A stretch of 24,368 nucleotides of DNA from Anthoceros angustus (GCA_010909165.1 VJWM01000386.1:1-24368); one strand, 5' to 3'; numbered from the stretch's first letter, positions 9,376-18,628 are shown. Notes: generated by a model from the letters alone, not told the origin. Program-made: numbers and translations.

Positions 9376-9680
9376 AATCACGGGGTGGAGAAGTCACTCA
9401 GAGGGGGTCCCTATGTGCGAGACGGTGGACCTCCAGAGGGACCTACGACAGGATGTCTGTAGGTCCAGAGTGGTGATTCACGAGCAAGGCGGGAGTGGCG
9501 TGGCCGCCGTGAGTTGGTGGTTGAGGTGTGCCAATTGTGGGAAGGCGATGGGAAAGGAATAGTGGACGATCACGGGGTGGTGAAGTCGCTGCAAACGTAG
9601 GGGGTCCCTACGCGTAGTCCGACTCACCGCTGTGGGGTGTGTGGACCTATAGTCGAGGGTGTCGTAGGTCTAGAAGGTGA
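9376..9680 (+). repeat. diverged tandem duplication in the downstream part of copy B
   Basis: ATCACGGGGTGGAGAAGTC near 9376 is repeated as ATCACGGGGTGGTGAAGTC near 9570, each followed by GGGGGTCCCTA and later GTGGACC and GTAGGTC words. The same position is tandemly duplicated in the two other LTR copies, with a different unit length. Confidence 0.5.
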
Positions 9681-9889
9681 TTGACGAGCAAAGATGGTGA
9701 GGCGTGGCCTCTGGAGTGAGTTGAAGTTGCTCCACTGTGAGGGAGCTTGGGGGTGTGAAGAGGCGGTGGTTTGTGCCTTGGATGTTGGTGACCGACAAAC
9801 AAGAGTCTCATGGGACGAAACCTATTGTACTTAGACATGGGATAAGTGTGGCCAGGGTGAATCTCTAAGCCCGGGGTTTTCCTCCCACA

Positions 9890-10912
9890 TGTTGCTCCTT
9901 CGTCAAATACCGGAGGTATTAGCGGGCTTGATGATGCCAAACATACGGAGCAATCGTTGGAGTTGATGAAGTTTGCTTTTTAGATGCTACATTAACTCCA
10001 TGTGAAGCCTCCTGCGAGGTTCACCATTCTTCTTTGTGACAATCCTTTTCCATATGGTTAGGGATCCTACACCAATTGCATATAATGCCGCCTTCTTCTT
10101 ACCCTTTGAAGGTGTCGATGAAGAGCTTTCTCCAATGTTCGTGATTGGCGAAGAATATGGAGGCGTTGGGAAGAGTAACCCCGGCCTCGCCCTTCCTCTA
10201 CCTCCGCAAGTACATTACTTGTTGTTTATTAGGCTGGAGTGAGAATGGCCTACTTGCCTCCTCCTCGGAGAAGTGCTCGATCGCCTGTAAACACTTATGT
10301 CAAACCCCTTTGTGATCATCTCAGCTTCTCCGTGAATTGCGAATAACTGCTTTGAGTAGTGATGAATGGATAGGAGGGAGGCAATGAAGATAGAAGGTGA
10401 CGTAAGCTTCCATCTCGGATATAGGTACACCGAGATTCAACTTGGGAACGTGCTTGTCTAAAAGCATTAATATGATGTTCGATAGTATCGGATTCTTTCA
10501 TAAATAAATTACGAAGTTACGAGAAGTCGCCACAATGCTCATTACATCTTGTGATGAATATAATTGAGTAAGGTGAGACCACATTTCATGAGATGTTTTT
10601 GCAGCAACATGCGACCATTTGTTGAGAGAGTCCACTTATTAATAAATCTTGTGCCTTCTCATCCTCAAGGCCCCAGAAATCAAGTTCTCGCTCATCATCT
10701 GACCTCTCGTTATGGATCCATCAACAATACCCCATAATGCTCTTTGTCTCAATGCTCCTCGTGACGTAATGCCCAAATATCATAATCTTTCCGTTGAATC
10801 TATCTTTCTCTTTGAAACCATCACCAAAATGATAATGTGTGGGAGGATGGACATTATCATTACCCATAGGCGAGTTTTGGGTAGCTTCAAATTCTTCTTC
10901 AATCACTCCCAT
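9890..10912 (-). pseudogene. copia gag (DUF4219/UBN2-type) remnant
   Basis: On the - strand a DUF4219-like start is readable in alternating frames: RFNGK, then YDIWALRHEEH, then RQRALWGIVDGS (about 10720-10830). UBN2-like landmarks follow: SHEMWSHLTQLYSS, then KESDTIEHHINAFRQA, then LRHLLSSLPPSYPF (about 10300-10620). Next come a lysine-rich stretch and the CCHC knuckle. The protein would form the virus-like particle and bind RNA. At least four frame changes occur. The 3' end is cut at 9890 by copy B. Confidence 0.75.
10039..10080 (-). other. CCHC zinc knuckle of copia gag
   Basis: The - strand reads CNWCRIPNHMEKDC, a perfect C-X2-C-X4-H-X4-C. A Lys-rich segment (SKGKKKAA) precedes it one frame away. 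It marks the nucleocapsid end of gag and binds RNA in this family. The motif is intact although the flanks are frame-shifted. Confidence 0.85.
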
Positions 10913-11055
10913 AGCTAATCGTCCTTAAAGGACAAAGTCATATGTAAGGCTTATGCTCAATTTTATTGCACATATAGAATTCATCCATCGCTGCTTTCGT
11001 GAGATGATGACATACTCTAATCCTTGATTAGTATTAAACAAAGAAAATTTTGATT

Positions 11056-11466
11056 TCAAATCAAATAATTCGGTTTGAAGATTAGAGACCGAATTTTAAG
11101 AGATGAAAATTGATTATAAAAATCATGAAGAGATGGAGTTTGAATTCTATTTTTATTTGTCAAAAGCAGTACGGAAGAACTTAATCCAATTATTAAATTT
11201 GGAATATGGTTAAGGGCCAATTCCAAAGCTTTAATATGAATAGGGCTGAAGTATTCAAGTAAATGACATCTTGATAACTTGATAAGCTTCCCTTGATCCG
11301 GTTTTGGAAATAAAATTGATGCAATGAAATTTGCTATAGATGAAGAGATTTGTTCTATTTCACTCTCAATAGCTTGTTGCCTAATGAGATTCTCTTTCCT
11401 TTTAACCTTCTTTTCTCCTTCTAATAGAATTGAAGTCCATGGAGAAATTATAGAAGATTGAAACAT
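11056..11466 (-). CDS. uncharacterised 136-aa leader ORF upstream of copia gag
   Basis: This is an uninterrupted frame from ATG (11464-11466) to a stop at 11056, between the primer site and gag. The product begins MFQSSIISPWTS and has a basic patch (GEKKVKRKENLIRQQ), a possible amphipathic helix (IESEIEQISSSIANFIASIL) and a hydrophobic segment (LNHIPNLIIGLSSSVLLL). I do not recognise a family. Among so many broken frames it is notably open, but the region is AT-rich and a chance ORF is possible. It could be an N-terminal extension of gag separated by decay, or a leader protein. Confidence 0.4.
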   Translation of the reverse strand: MFQSSIISPWTSILLEGEKKVKRKENLIRQQAIESEIEQISSSIANFIASILFPKPDQGKLIKLSRCHLLEYFSPIHIKALELALNHIPNLIIGLSSSVLLLTNKNRIQTPSLHDFYNQFSSLKIRSLIFKPNYLI

Positions 11467-11614
11467 ATAAGCATGTTAAAGGAAGAGATGAAGAATTGGT
11501 GAAATAGAGAATGTAGAACAATAGCACTCCATCTAGACGAATGCTAGATTTAAGAGTGCCTTGTAAATAATCTCCTCATATATAAGAAACATAAGCATGC
11601 GCGAGAAACACGAT

Positions 11615-11625
11615 GCTCGATACCA
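11615..11625 (-). promoter_or_regulatory. copia primer-binding site, tRNA-iMet type
   Basis: On the - strand TGGTATCGAGC follows the 5' LTR end (CA) with no gap. The plant copia consensus is TGGTATCAGAGC, complementary to initiator methionine tRNA. One base is missing, as in many other places in this window. Confidence 0.85.
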
Positions 11626-11867
11626 TGATGAGAATCAGAGCTCTTAGATTAGAAGAAGAAGAAACAATGTAAGTGTTTAATGAGTAAAGTACAAGCCTTT
11701 AAATAATTGGGTGGTTACACCATAAGTGGTTGCAACCATAAGTAGTTGCAATTGTTTGTAACCAATATAACTAATATAACTACTAACTACCTAAATAACC
11801 CTAGGTAAATAATAATGTTTAAGTTATGAGGCTAATGAATAGTGCCTAATCTAGACCTATTTTATCA
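11626..11867 (-). repeat. copia 5' LTR
   Basis: This 242-bp repeat matches 716-966. On the - strand it starts TGATAAAATAGG and ends CTCATCA, with a TATTTAAAGG promoter-like box (RC of about 11697-11705). Compared with the 3' LTR it lacks several single bases and one short piece of the 16-bp tandem repeat, with very few substitutions. Confidence 0.9.
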
Positions 11868-12778
11868 TGCGCTTCCACCCTCATCGAGTCCTTTGCCATT
11901 CTGGAGGAATTTGCGTCTTGTGAGCCAGCAGTGTGGTAGAGGAAGTCGCGGTGGTCGGAGTGCTTGGTGGAGGACTTGCTCACTTGCAAGTGCCTAAACG
12001 AGTTGCTCCCCTTGTGAATGGTTCTTGTGAAATTGCTTTGCTTTGGGTGTGTGGCAATGCCGAGAACTCTCGGCTTGAGGGTAGACTGGAAAGACTCCTG
12101 GAGGTTCTCATTGTCTGGTGTCAAACTCATAGGCCCAAGGAAGAACTTCGGTGGAGGCCAGGCGGTTGCCGTGGGCGTCGAAACCGATGGCCGAACGAGG
12201 TTAGAATAGGAGGAAGAGGATGAGAAGATGAGAAGATGAGTAGAGGATTAGAGGTGTAGGTGTTAGTGGAAGGCCACAGGCAGAGCCTAAGGGACGAATC
12301 CCAAATCTGCAAGTAAACGAGCGCTCCCTGAGTGGAGAAGAGTAGTCTTAGAAGTAGGGACGAAATCGCGGTGTGAACCGGGGGTCCTGGCGCCCGTGGT
12401 AGGCTCCTTGCTGCTGAGGCAGGACCCGCAATTGTGTTGTGTCGTTGTAGGTCGAGGTTTGGTCTTAGAAGTAGGGACGAAATCGCGTGTGAACGGTCCC
12501 TGGCGCCGTGGTAGGCTCCCTTGTGAGGCGGACCCGCAATTGTTTGTGTCGTTGTGGGTCGAGGTTGGCGATTTTCAAGCGGTGCAAGTGGTGCAGTGAG
12601 GGAGGAGAGTAGAGGCGCCTTGCTTGAGAAGGTGAGAGTTGTCAGGTGGCGATTGGACATCACAAGGCCTCGAACTTTCACACAAGTCTCATGGGACGAA
12701 ACCCAACGTCGGCGATTGGGATAAGTGTGGCCGCTATAGTGGGAGGACCTGGGAGTGCCCCGGATTCTCCCTACCACA
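11868..12778 (+). repeat. gypsy giant LTR, downstream half (R-U5), continuation of 1-715
   Basis: It picks up where 715 stops. Compared with the uninterrupted copy C, the sequence around TTCCAC...GAGTCCTTTGCCATT continues directly from the TATA-containing block. It matches the reverse complement of 18629-19500 along its whole length, for example GAATTGCTTTGCTTTGGGTG-like and CACAAGTCTCATGGGA words. It ends CTACCACA at 12778, followed by a gypsy primer site, so this composite is the 5' LTR of the element at 12779-17900. Confidence 0.8.
12345..12568 (+). repeat. tandem duplication in the LTR, two units of about 107-117 bp
   Basis: GTCTTAGAAGTAGGGACGAA starts both units (12345 and 12462). Each continues through ATCGCG, GTGAAC, TGGCGCC, GTGGTAGGCTC, GACCCGCAATTG and GTCGTTG. 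The same duplication is present in copy C (about 18835-19045), so it predates their divergence. Confidence 0.8.
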
Positions 12779-12781
12779 TTT

Positions 12782-12798
12782 TGGCGCTGTCGGATTTG
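12782..12798 (+). promoter_or_regulatory. gypsy primer-binding site, TGGCGC type, degenerate
   Basis: TGGCGCTGTCGG starts three bases after the LTR end. Athila/Tat-type gypsy elements commonly carry TGGCGCCGTTGCC here, complementary to a tRNA 3' end. The match is good for the first six bases and then partial. This position anchors the + orientation of the element. Confidence 0.6.
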
Positions 12799-13328
12799 TT
12801 GTTGAAAGGTTGAAGTTTTGTGGTTTCCATCGCTAGGTCAGCATGCTTGAGAAGGGAGGGTCGACCATGTGTTGTGAGGAAGAAGCCACCTTTAGTTGTC
12901 ATCGGGTGAATGGTTGAGACACTAGAGGGGTGTGGTTTGCTTCCTTCTTAACGATCGTGGGTTGGAGGACATGAGGATGGTTGCGGATGTCGGGGTCGAT
13001 CTAGGGGATACACGCGAAGGTCACCGCACATCAAGAGATTTCTGAGCCTTGAAATCACCAGGAAGAGACCGCCGCTACTCGAGGCAGCGGGAGGAAGTAG
13101 AGTTACGAGCGGACGTGGAAGAAGTCGCCTTGACCTCGGGCGGCGGAGGTGCGAGCAGCGGGAAAAAGTGGAGGAGGAAGGCGAGGGAGATCAAGCGGTG
13201 AGAGGAAGGAGGTCGTAGAAGAGAAGCGGTGACCGGGTGGCGAGGAAGGGTCGCTCCTCCGAGCACGAGTTACCGTCCACTGGCCGCCGCTTTGCTTCTC
13301 AAGCGGTGACACCACCTCATCTCCAGCG

Positions 13329-14450
13329 GTGGCGCAGGGTCGTGAGCGGGAATTCGGCTTGGTCGGATTTGGCGGAACGACTCGATCATCTGGTCGATTT
13401 TGGGACGAACTAGAGGGAGGTCGCTACTCCTCAAGGATCCCGATTTGTTTCCGTTACCCGGCGAGGAGTGTTGGTCCAGGACACTCGACCGAGCAACATG
13501 AGTGGAGTTGGTGGAGGAGGAGGACCGCCTTCTTCATAGTCGCCAATAATACGCCAAATTCGAGAAGAAGAAGGGAGATGACGCGAAGCGTTGTAAGAAC
13601 TTTTGAGCATGTCTCCCATGCTAACTTGGAGGATGGAGACGCCGATCGACACGCATCTTTCCGGGACTGCGAGAGGGCATGCAATGGTATGGTCGCACAT
13701 ATAATTCGTGGCGCAGTTGGGAAGCTCTTAAGCTTCTTGAATCGGTTCGAGGGCTCATTCGCACACCACACCTTTGAGTTGAGAACCCTCCGTGGGAAGA
13801 AAGTCGTTGTTCGATTATGTGGAGAGGTTTTACGGATATCTGGATCGAGTTAAAATGTGCAGGCGGAGATCACCCACCTCAGGTACTCACAAAGCAAGCG
13901 TTGGATTGGTTTGTGAGTGGCTTGTCGCGAAAAATGGAGGTACCTGCGGTGTGGAACAAAGGCGTTGGCGGGAGCCCTCCGCTTAGGCGAGGAATGGGAG
14001 TCGCCGAGTTGGGGAGGAGGAGGAGAAGAAGAGGCGAAGTCATAAGAAGAGGAAAGGATCGAGGAGATCTAGCTCCTCGTCTTCCTCTGCCTCCTCAGCT
14101 CGCCTCCTCATCCTCATCGAGTGAGGGGCAGTGGAACTCGAAAGCTCCACATCGGATGAAGAATCGGAGAAGGCCTACGAGCAGAATGAAGAAGGACTGG
14201 AGAAGGTCAAAAGGCAGCGAAGAAGAGGCGGAGCGCATTGGAGAAGGAGAAAGGAAGACGGTCCGTCGGATGGAGAAGGGAGAAACGTCTGCGGTGGACA
14301 AGTGGAGGCTTTGACCAAGAGGTTGACCGAGTTAGAGGTCAAGCCATGAAGAATCAAGCTCCACGAAGATCTCCTTCACCGAGGCGGTTGGTGTATTGCT
14401 CAATCATCATCAAAGGACACACGCAAATGTATTCGCACGACATCTGTAAA
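13329..14450 (+). pseudogene. gypsy gag remnant
   Basis: An open frame of 174 codons starts at an ATG at 13329. Its C-terminal part (GKLLSFLNRFEGSFAHHTFE, about 13715-13775) resembles the gag core that normally reads SFxxLxxxFxxHF. The next block, KSLFDYVERFYGYLDRV (13800-13850), fits the gag motif ESLxxYxxRF one frame away, and ALDWFVSGLSRKMEV follows (about 13890-13940). A very charged Arg/Lys/Glu region spans 14000-14330, and a weak knuckle-like YC...KGHTQ occurs at about 14393-14430. Frame changes separate all blocks. It would be the particle protein of the element. Confidence 0.55.
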
Positions 14451-15489
14451 TCATGTGGAAACCGTCATGCGAGATTATTGGTATGTGGGCGGCGTGCAGT
14501 GCAAGCGGTCCTTTGGAAGTCGGCCACCTCAATCAATGAGGCGACTTACCAACCGCTACACAGTTCCCTCAAGGTATGGATCACGCGGCCGACGCCGGGA
14601 CAATGGAGACCGGATCCATCACAGGCCAATGGCGATTCCACAGGGGATGTTGTTATAATTCGGAGCCCGGTCACTACTCAAGCAGAATGCCCGAACCGCG
14701 GAAGCAAGTGGGTTATGCCCTTTTGCGGTATGTAAGGAATTGGGACATAAAATGGGGATCCCGGTGCAGGGGTGGCGAGTGACACCCACGACCGAGTCGG
14801 GTTCACGCCCACGGAAGAGGCACGACCCAACCCACCGCGTTCGTGACCACACCGGTGTTGAAGGTGGAGCGTATGATTCCTCGAGGATTCGTGTGACATC
14901 GGATTGTGGAGGGGTATGAAGGAGATGGCGATGATGAAGGTTGATGGTGGCGGTGACCACGGGTCGAGTCGAGAAAGGGGCGAATGCGGAAGCAGCGCGC
15001 GAAGCGGAGGAAGGTGAGGATGACTCACCATGGCCTCCAGACAGCCGTTCGAGCGCGCGAGGAGCGAGAGCTCACCCAGGCGGGTGGCGGACTACCCGGT
15101 AGTCCGGCACCCTCGGGATAGACCGGACTACCTCGGTGAGGCGAAAGGAAGGGCCAAAGGAGGAGGAGGAACGCGTTTCCTCCCGACATTAGCCGAAAAG
15201 CGGCAATCTTTGGAAGATGAATTAACAGGCTCACCCGACACGGAAGTGGAGGTCGCGAGCAAATTGAGGATCCATGGGTATGGGATCCCACCCGATAGGA
15301 GGGTCATGGAATCGAAACTTTACCAATAAGGTCGACCAGCTGTGGCTGCAAGCGGGAGGAAACTTTGTCGATAAGATCTCCGGTTGACGCATTACTTGAC
15401 CTTTGTGGTCGCTTGAGCTTGCTTGCGGTGAGTCCAAGATCCCGCAAAATTGTGAAGGAGGCGATCGGAATCACAAGCGGTGGGAGGGA
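14451..15489 (+). other. gypsy polyprotein region between gag and protease, no recognisable domain
   Basis: Fragmentary + frames are present, including a 99-codon open frame from an ATG at 15030 rich in Arg, Pro and Glu, but none shows a known motif. The segment includes a palindrome, GGACTACC-C-GGTAGTCC, at 15089-15105, related to the LTR palindromes. By position it should encode the gag-protease junction. Confidence 0.4.
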
Positions 15490-15810
15490 GCCGGTGGAGG
15501 TAAATGTCGAACTCGTTGATTTGGGGGCACCCGAGATTGAGGTTGAGATTGCGGTGTTTGGTGCGTGCCATTAGATTCGGGATCGGAGTCAACTTGATGA
15601 CGGAGGAGACTCATCAACTTGGGTTCAGGTTTCACCCGGCCCGAGTATTTTACGGATGTGGCCGACGAGGAGGAAGCCATTGGGGTCTGAAGAATGTACC
15701 AATGTGATTGGGGTCTCACCTTCCATCTTACCTACATTGTGATGCGGGTTTGATTTAGGCTATAAGGTTTTTGATAGGTGAGCCTTGGTTATTTGAAGGA
15801 GGCGGCACTC
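15490..15810 (+). pseudogene. gypsy aspartic protease remnant
   Basis: The active-site region is clear: LDSGS (codons 15571-15585) is followed, after a one-base shift, by GVNLMTEETHQLGF, matching DSGSGVNxMT of Athila/Tat proteases. Downstream, RFLIGEPWLFEG (about 15755-15800) corresponds to the family motif LLGRPWL near the protease C-terminus. The enzyme would process the polyprotein. The active-site Asp, Ser and Gly are intact but split from their continuation by a frameshift. Confidence 0.7.
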
Positions 15811-15869
15811 GGTGAGGATCAAGCAATGCAATGAATCCCAAGTATTCCATGGTTATTAAGGATCACAAT

Positions 15870-16575
15870 ATTTGGGGGGTAATTTATCCGGTGCTCACCG
15901 GTAGTGGGTATATCGTAAATTGTACCAAAGCGGCGAGGAAAGGTTCGGGTATGCCAAGATTTGAAGCTCAATGAAGCGAAGAAGGATCATCACCCTTTAC
16001 CTTTCATGGAAGTGTCTTTGGAACGATGGTGGACATGAGATGTACATTTCTTGGAGGTATTAAGGTACAATCAATTTATTTGAGGAGGATCAGGACAAGA
16101 CAACATTCACGACGGATTGGGGAACTTACGCTTATTCGAAGCTCCCTTTCGGGTTGTGCAATGCCCCTGCCACTTTCCAGCGTGTGGTGAACGCGATATT
16201 TCGGGACTTCCTGAGAAAGTTCATGGAGGTATTCCTGGATGATTTCTGCGTGTTTGGGAAGAGAGACCTGCATCTAGACCATTTGAGGCAATGTTTTCAG
16301 AAGTGCAGGGAGTCAAACATGAAGCTTCATCCAGGGAAATGTTATTTTGGTATGACGGAAGGTATTTTGTTGGCACATCGAGTTTCAGTAAGAGGATTAC
16401 AGGTAGATAAGGATAAAGTAGCAGTGATAGCTGAGATGGACGCACCACAGACGGTGAGACAGGTGCGAGCTTTCGTAGGACTCGTAGGGTATTACAGGAG
16501 GTTCATCAAGGATTTCGCCAAGGCGGCCTTGACACAATTGACCAAGAAGGATACACCTTCGAATGGACCAATGCA
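15870..16575 (+). pseudogene. gypsy reverse transcriptase, longest preserved frame of the window
   Basis: In order: GVIYPV (about 15878), VCQDLKLNEAKKDHHPLPFM (about 15950-16008), then after two frame changes an uninterrupted run of about 180 codons (16064-16608). This run has QDKTTFTTDWGTYAYSKLPF, GLCNAPATFQRVV, the active site EVFLDDFCVF with F-L-D-D at 16232-16243, HPGKCYFGM and VRAFVGLVGYYRRFIKDFA. FLDD in place of YxDD is normal in this lineage. The enzyme copies element RNA to DNA. Only the N-terminal fingers region is frame-broken. Confidence 0.92.
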
Positions 16576-16990
16576 AGGCAGGAAGCTTTTGACAAGAAGG
16601 GCACAGTGAGCGCCAACATTACAACCGATTGGGAGAAACCGTTTCACGTCTATGTAGATGTGCTTATGCCATTGGGATCCTAAGCGGAAAGATGAGAAGA
16701 AAGCGGGATCATCCGATTTTCTATGCGGTGACTGACTCACGGATCTTTGAAAAGAACTACTCAACCACGGAGGCGGGAGGGACTTGGTATCATTTACTCC
16801 TGTAAGAACTTTAGACATTATCTGCTTGCTTGCAAGGTGACGTTCCATGTTGACCATTTTGCGTTGAAGTACCTTGTAAACAAAGCCGGATCCGGGAAGG
16901 ATTGCCGGTGGATCACTGCTGCAAGAGTTTGATTATATGTAGAAACTAGGCCGAGGCGACAGAATGCTGATTTTATTTCTCTGGCGGAGA
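16560..16990 (+). pseudogene. gypsy RNase H remnant
   Basis: FEWTNARQEAFDK opens the region one frame away from RT, then WEKPFHVYVDVLMPLGS with the first catalytic Asp region (about 16630-16680). SCKNFRHYLLACKVTFHVDH and FALKYLVNKAGSGKD (16800-16905) follow, then RRQNADFISLAESD (about 16950-17000). All are in family order. Four or more frameshifts and stops break it. Confidence 0.85.
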
Positions 16991-16999
16991 GCGATTTGA

Positions 17000-17639
17000 G
17001 GCCATAGATGGGATTTCACGAGGAGTTGGTTGCCACGGCTGGTCGGAAGGAGAAGAGCATGTTATAGACAGCCTAAGAATTGATCAGCAAGTCTTGTCCA
17101 TAGCAGAAAGGCCAAATGAGCAAGAAGGGAGCGTTGTGTAGGAAAAGCTACAGCAGAACAATCTGGAAATCCTAGAGAGGATAAGAGGGCGCCAGCATGG
17201 GCGCGAGGAGGAGGCTGAAATGCTTCTCAAGGGTGAGCAGTCAGGAGGGCTGCAAGTGGAGGCCACGAGTTGGCAAAGGAGGCGCACCTCGTGACAAGTT
17301 TGAAGAAGACTTGCAGGAGAAGGAGGTGACAGATTCTTGGGAGATCACTCCTCTGGAGGACATGGAGGTGCAGGAAGGCGAAGAGGTCGCCATGGGAGCA
17401 CGAGTTGGTCCTAGACGCGAGGCTCGGCCGGCAGGGACGGACGAAATCAGCCCGTTAATGAAGGAAGACCGTGCAGGCGTCCTACAGATCGAGGAACGTG
17501 CAGCATGGGCGAAGCAGGGAAGAAGTGGGCCCGCAGATGGATACACGCCATCTGGAGCTACTAGCGGACGTCCTAGGAGGAGGGGACATAGTGCGCCTGG
17601 AAGGAGGAGATTGGAACGTGAGGGGCGTTCATGCCCAAG
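17000..17639 (+). other. decayed gypsy sequence between RNase H and integrase
   Basis: The DNA is Glu/Arg/Gln-rich in several + frames (for example KLQQNNLEILERI near 17140). A 198-codon open frame from 17197 runs through low-complexity charged sequence into the integrase trace. No domain can be named. Confidence 0.35.
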
Positions 17640-17880
17640 ATATTTGTTGGACGGTGAAGTACGCAAGTTCCTGGAGCATGGAATCATGCCGGATGGTTTG
17701 TCCGAAGGCGGGTGGTTTTTCTCCATAAGGCCGCACCCTATTGGGGGAAGGCATCTTACAACTTGGACGGACGAAGATCCGGTGTCTCGGTGAGGCTGCA
17801 CTCGTCACGAGGCGCTTGCCATGGCGGTGTGGCACCACCAAGGAAGGAGGCGGTCGCGGCGCCAGCCAATCAGGCCCACC
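17640..17880 (+). pseudogene. gypsy integrase zinc-binding region, faint remnant
   Basis: YLLDGEVRKFLEHGIMPDGL (about 17640-17700) has the look of the segment before gypsy integrase zinc fingers. In shifted frames RCLGEAAL and CHGGV (17780-17830) fall where the family has RCL..EEA and HxGxxGGH. The catalytic core is not visible after it. Open frames remain long here, but the meaning shifts between frames. It could be coincidence in GC-rich DNA. Confidence 0.4.
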
Positions 17881-18628
17881 GGTCAGCGGAGCCTCAGCCG
17901 ACAAGGAGGTGACCAAGAGGCGAAGGCAGCTTTGGGCGCCAGGGCCTGCCGGTTCCCCTACCACCTACGGAGTGGGGAGGCGGAGGAGGCACACAAGGCG
18001 AGGCGAGATGCTGTAAGGGCAGGAGGCCATGGCGCCGCACCACAGAGGTCCATCCCCGGTAGTAGAGTGAGGCAGGTTCCGGACCCCCTCGCCACCTCCG
18101 AGCCCCAAGCGGTGAGGAGAAGGAGTTAGCGGCCAAGAGGGCCAAGGAGGTGGAAGGTCCAGACACACTGGGGACCGAGGGTCCTGATTAGGTCCCGAGA
18201 GCCCACCGCAGATGGCGATCCTTAACGGACCGGGAGATGCCGCGCCCACAACGGACTTCCGGTGCCTCAGGTGGGAGGAGACAAAGGAGGCTGGCAACCA
18301 TTATGGACGTATGCTGGGTCTCATGAACGCGGAGAAGACCGAAGTGGAGCCACCCGCACGGATGGTGGAGCAGTCAGTGGAGGCGCCCAAGCGACTGAAG
18401 AAGGCGAAGTCTCGCGAGAATCGAGGAGGAGAAGCGCGGCGGAGAGGGAGGTCAGGTCCGTTCAACAAGATTGGACCAAGATCCTGGGTACGATTTTCGG
18501 TGACGCGCCGCACAATCCGTGTCGTTGTAGTAAGGAGTCCGTTCCAAGGGAATGATAGGCTCTTCTGCGCACGATTCTCACCTCACTTTGCGTGCATTCG
18601 CACTCAACGCACACATTCACGCAGCCTC
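17881..18628. other. unassigned stretch between gypsy body and reversed LTR
   Basis: GC-rich, with a charged + frame (EVEPPARMVEQSVEAPKRLK near 18345-18405) and no recognisable domain on either strand. If the LTR at 18629 belonged to a - strand element as 5' LTR, a primer site should lie just left of 18629 on the - strand; GAGGCTGCGTGAA is there instead. A + oriented polypurine tract and 3' LTR are also missing. Confidence 0.4.

Larger units (their letters stand above)
5960..9889 (+). repeat. giant gypsy LTR (copy B), apparently without internal domain, inserted in copia between gag and protease
   Basis: Bases 6560-6900 match the reverse complement of about 22040-22330 (for example GGATGGCATGATAGG and GGGCTGCAAGATGGAGGTG). 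Bases 8690-9889 match 11868-12778 and the reverse complement of 18629-19690. The order of matches is the same, so this is one LTR of nearly 4 kb. It ends CCCACA at 9889 and copia gag resumes at once with no primer site, which suits a solo LTR. The left border is uncertain (5890-6000) and its first 600 bp do not match copy C by eye. No target duplication was confirmed. No gene is seen; the DNA is G-rich with GTAGG and CATGGCACTACGAGG repeats. Confidence 0.7.
716..11867 (-). mobile_element. Ty1/copia LTR retrotransposon, nested inside a gypsy LTR and itself interrupted
   Basis: The two ends (716-966 and 11626-11867) are direct repeats beginning TG and ending CA. On the - strand the order is 5' LTR, primer site, leader ORF, gag, zinc knuckle, protease, GAG-pre-integrase, integrase, reverse transcriptase, RNase H, stop, polypurine tract, 3' LTR. 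Integrase before RT is the diagnostic Ty1/copia order. Coding parts carry many frameshifts, so the element is not autonomous as sequenced. It is inserted about 40 bp downstream of the TATA box of a gypsy LTR. Two foreign segments lie inside: a giant LTR at about 5960-9889 and an antisense gene-like cassette at about 1190-2640. The target-site duplication is not clean (CGCT occurs at 711-714 and 11870-11873). Confidence 0.9.
12779..17900 (+). mobile_element. Ty3/gypsy internal region, probably Tat/Athila-like, heavily frameshifted
   Basis: The domain order gag, protease, RT, RNase H, integrase on the + strand is diagnostic of Ty3/gypsy. The very long LTR, TGGCGC primer site and the protease wording GVNLMTEE suggest the Tat/Athila group, which I infer rather than prove. 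No + oriented 3' LTR follows; the next LTR (18629 onward) is reversed. Bases 12799-13328 are leader with no recognised gene. Confidence 0.8.

Noticed and set aside
15870-16990. Endogenous pararetrovirus (Caulimoviridae) origin for the RT-RNase H
   Set aside because: A flanking LTR, TGGCGC primer site and an integrase trace fit Ty3/gypsy; no movement protein or coat motif is seen.
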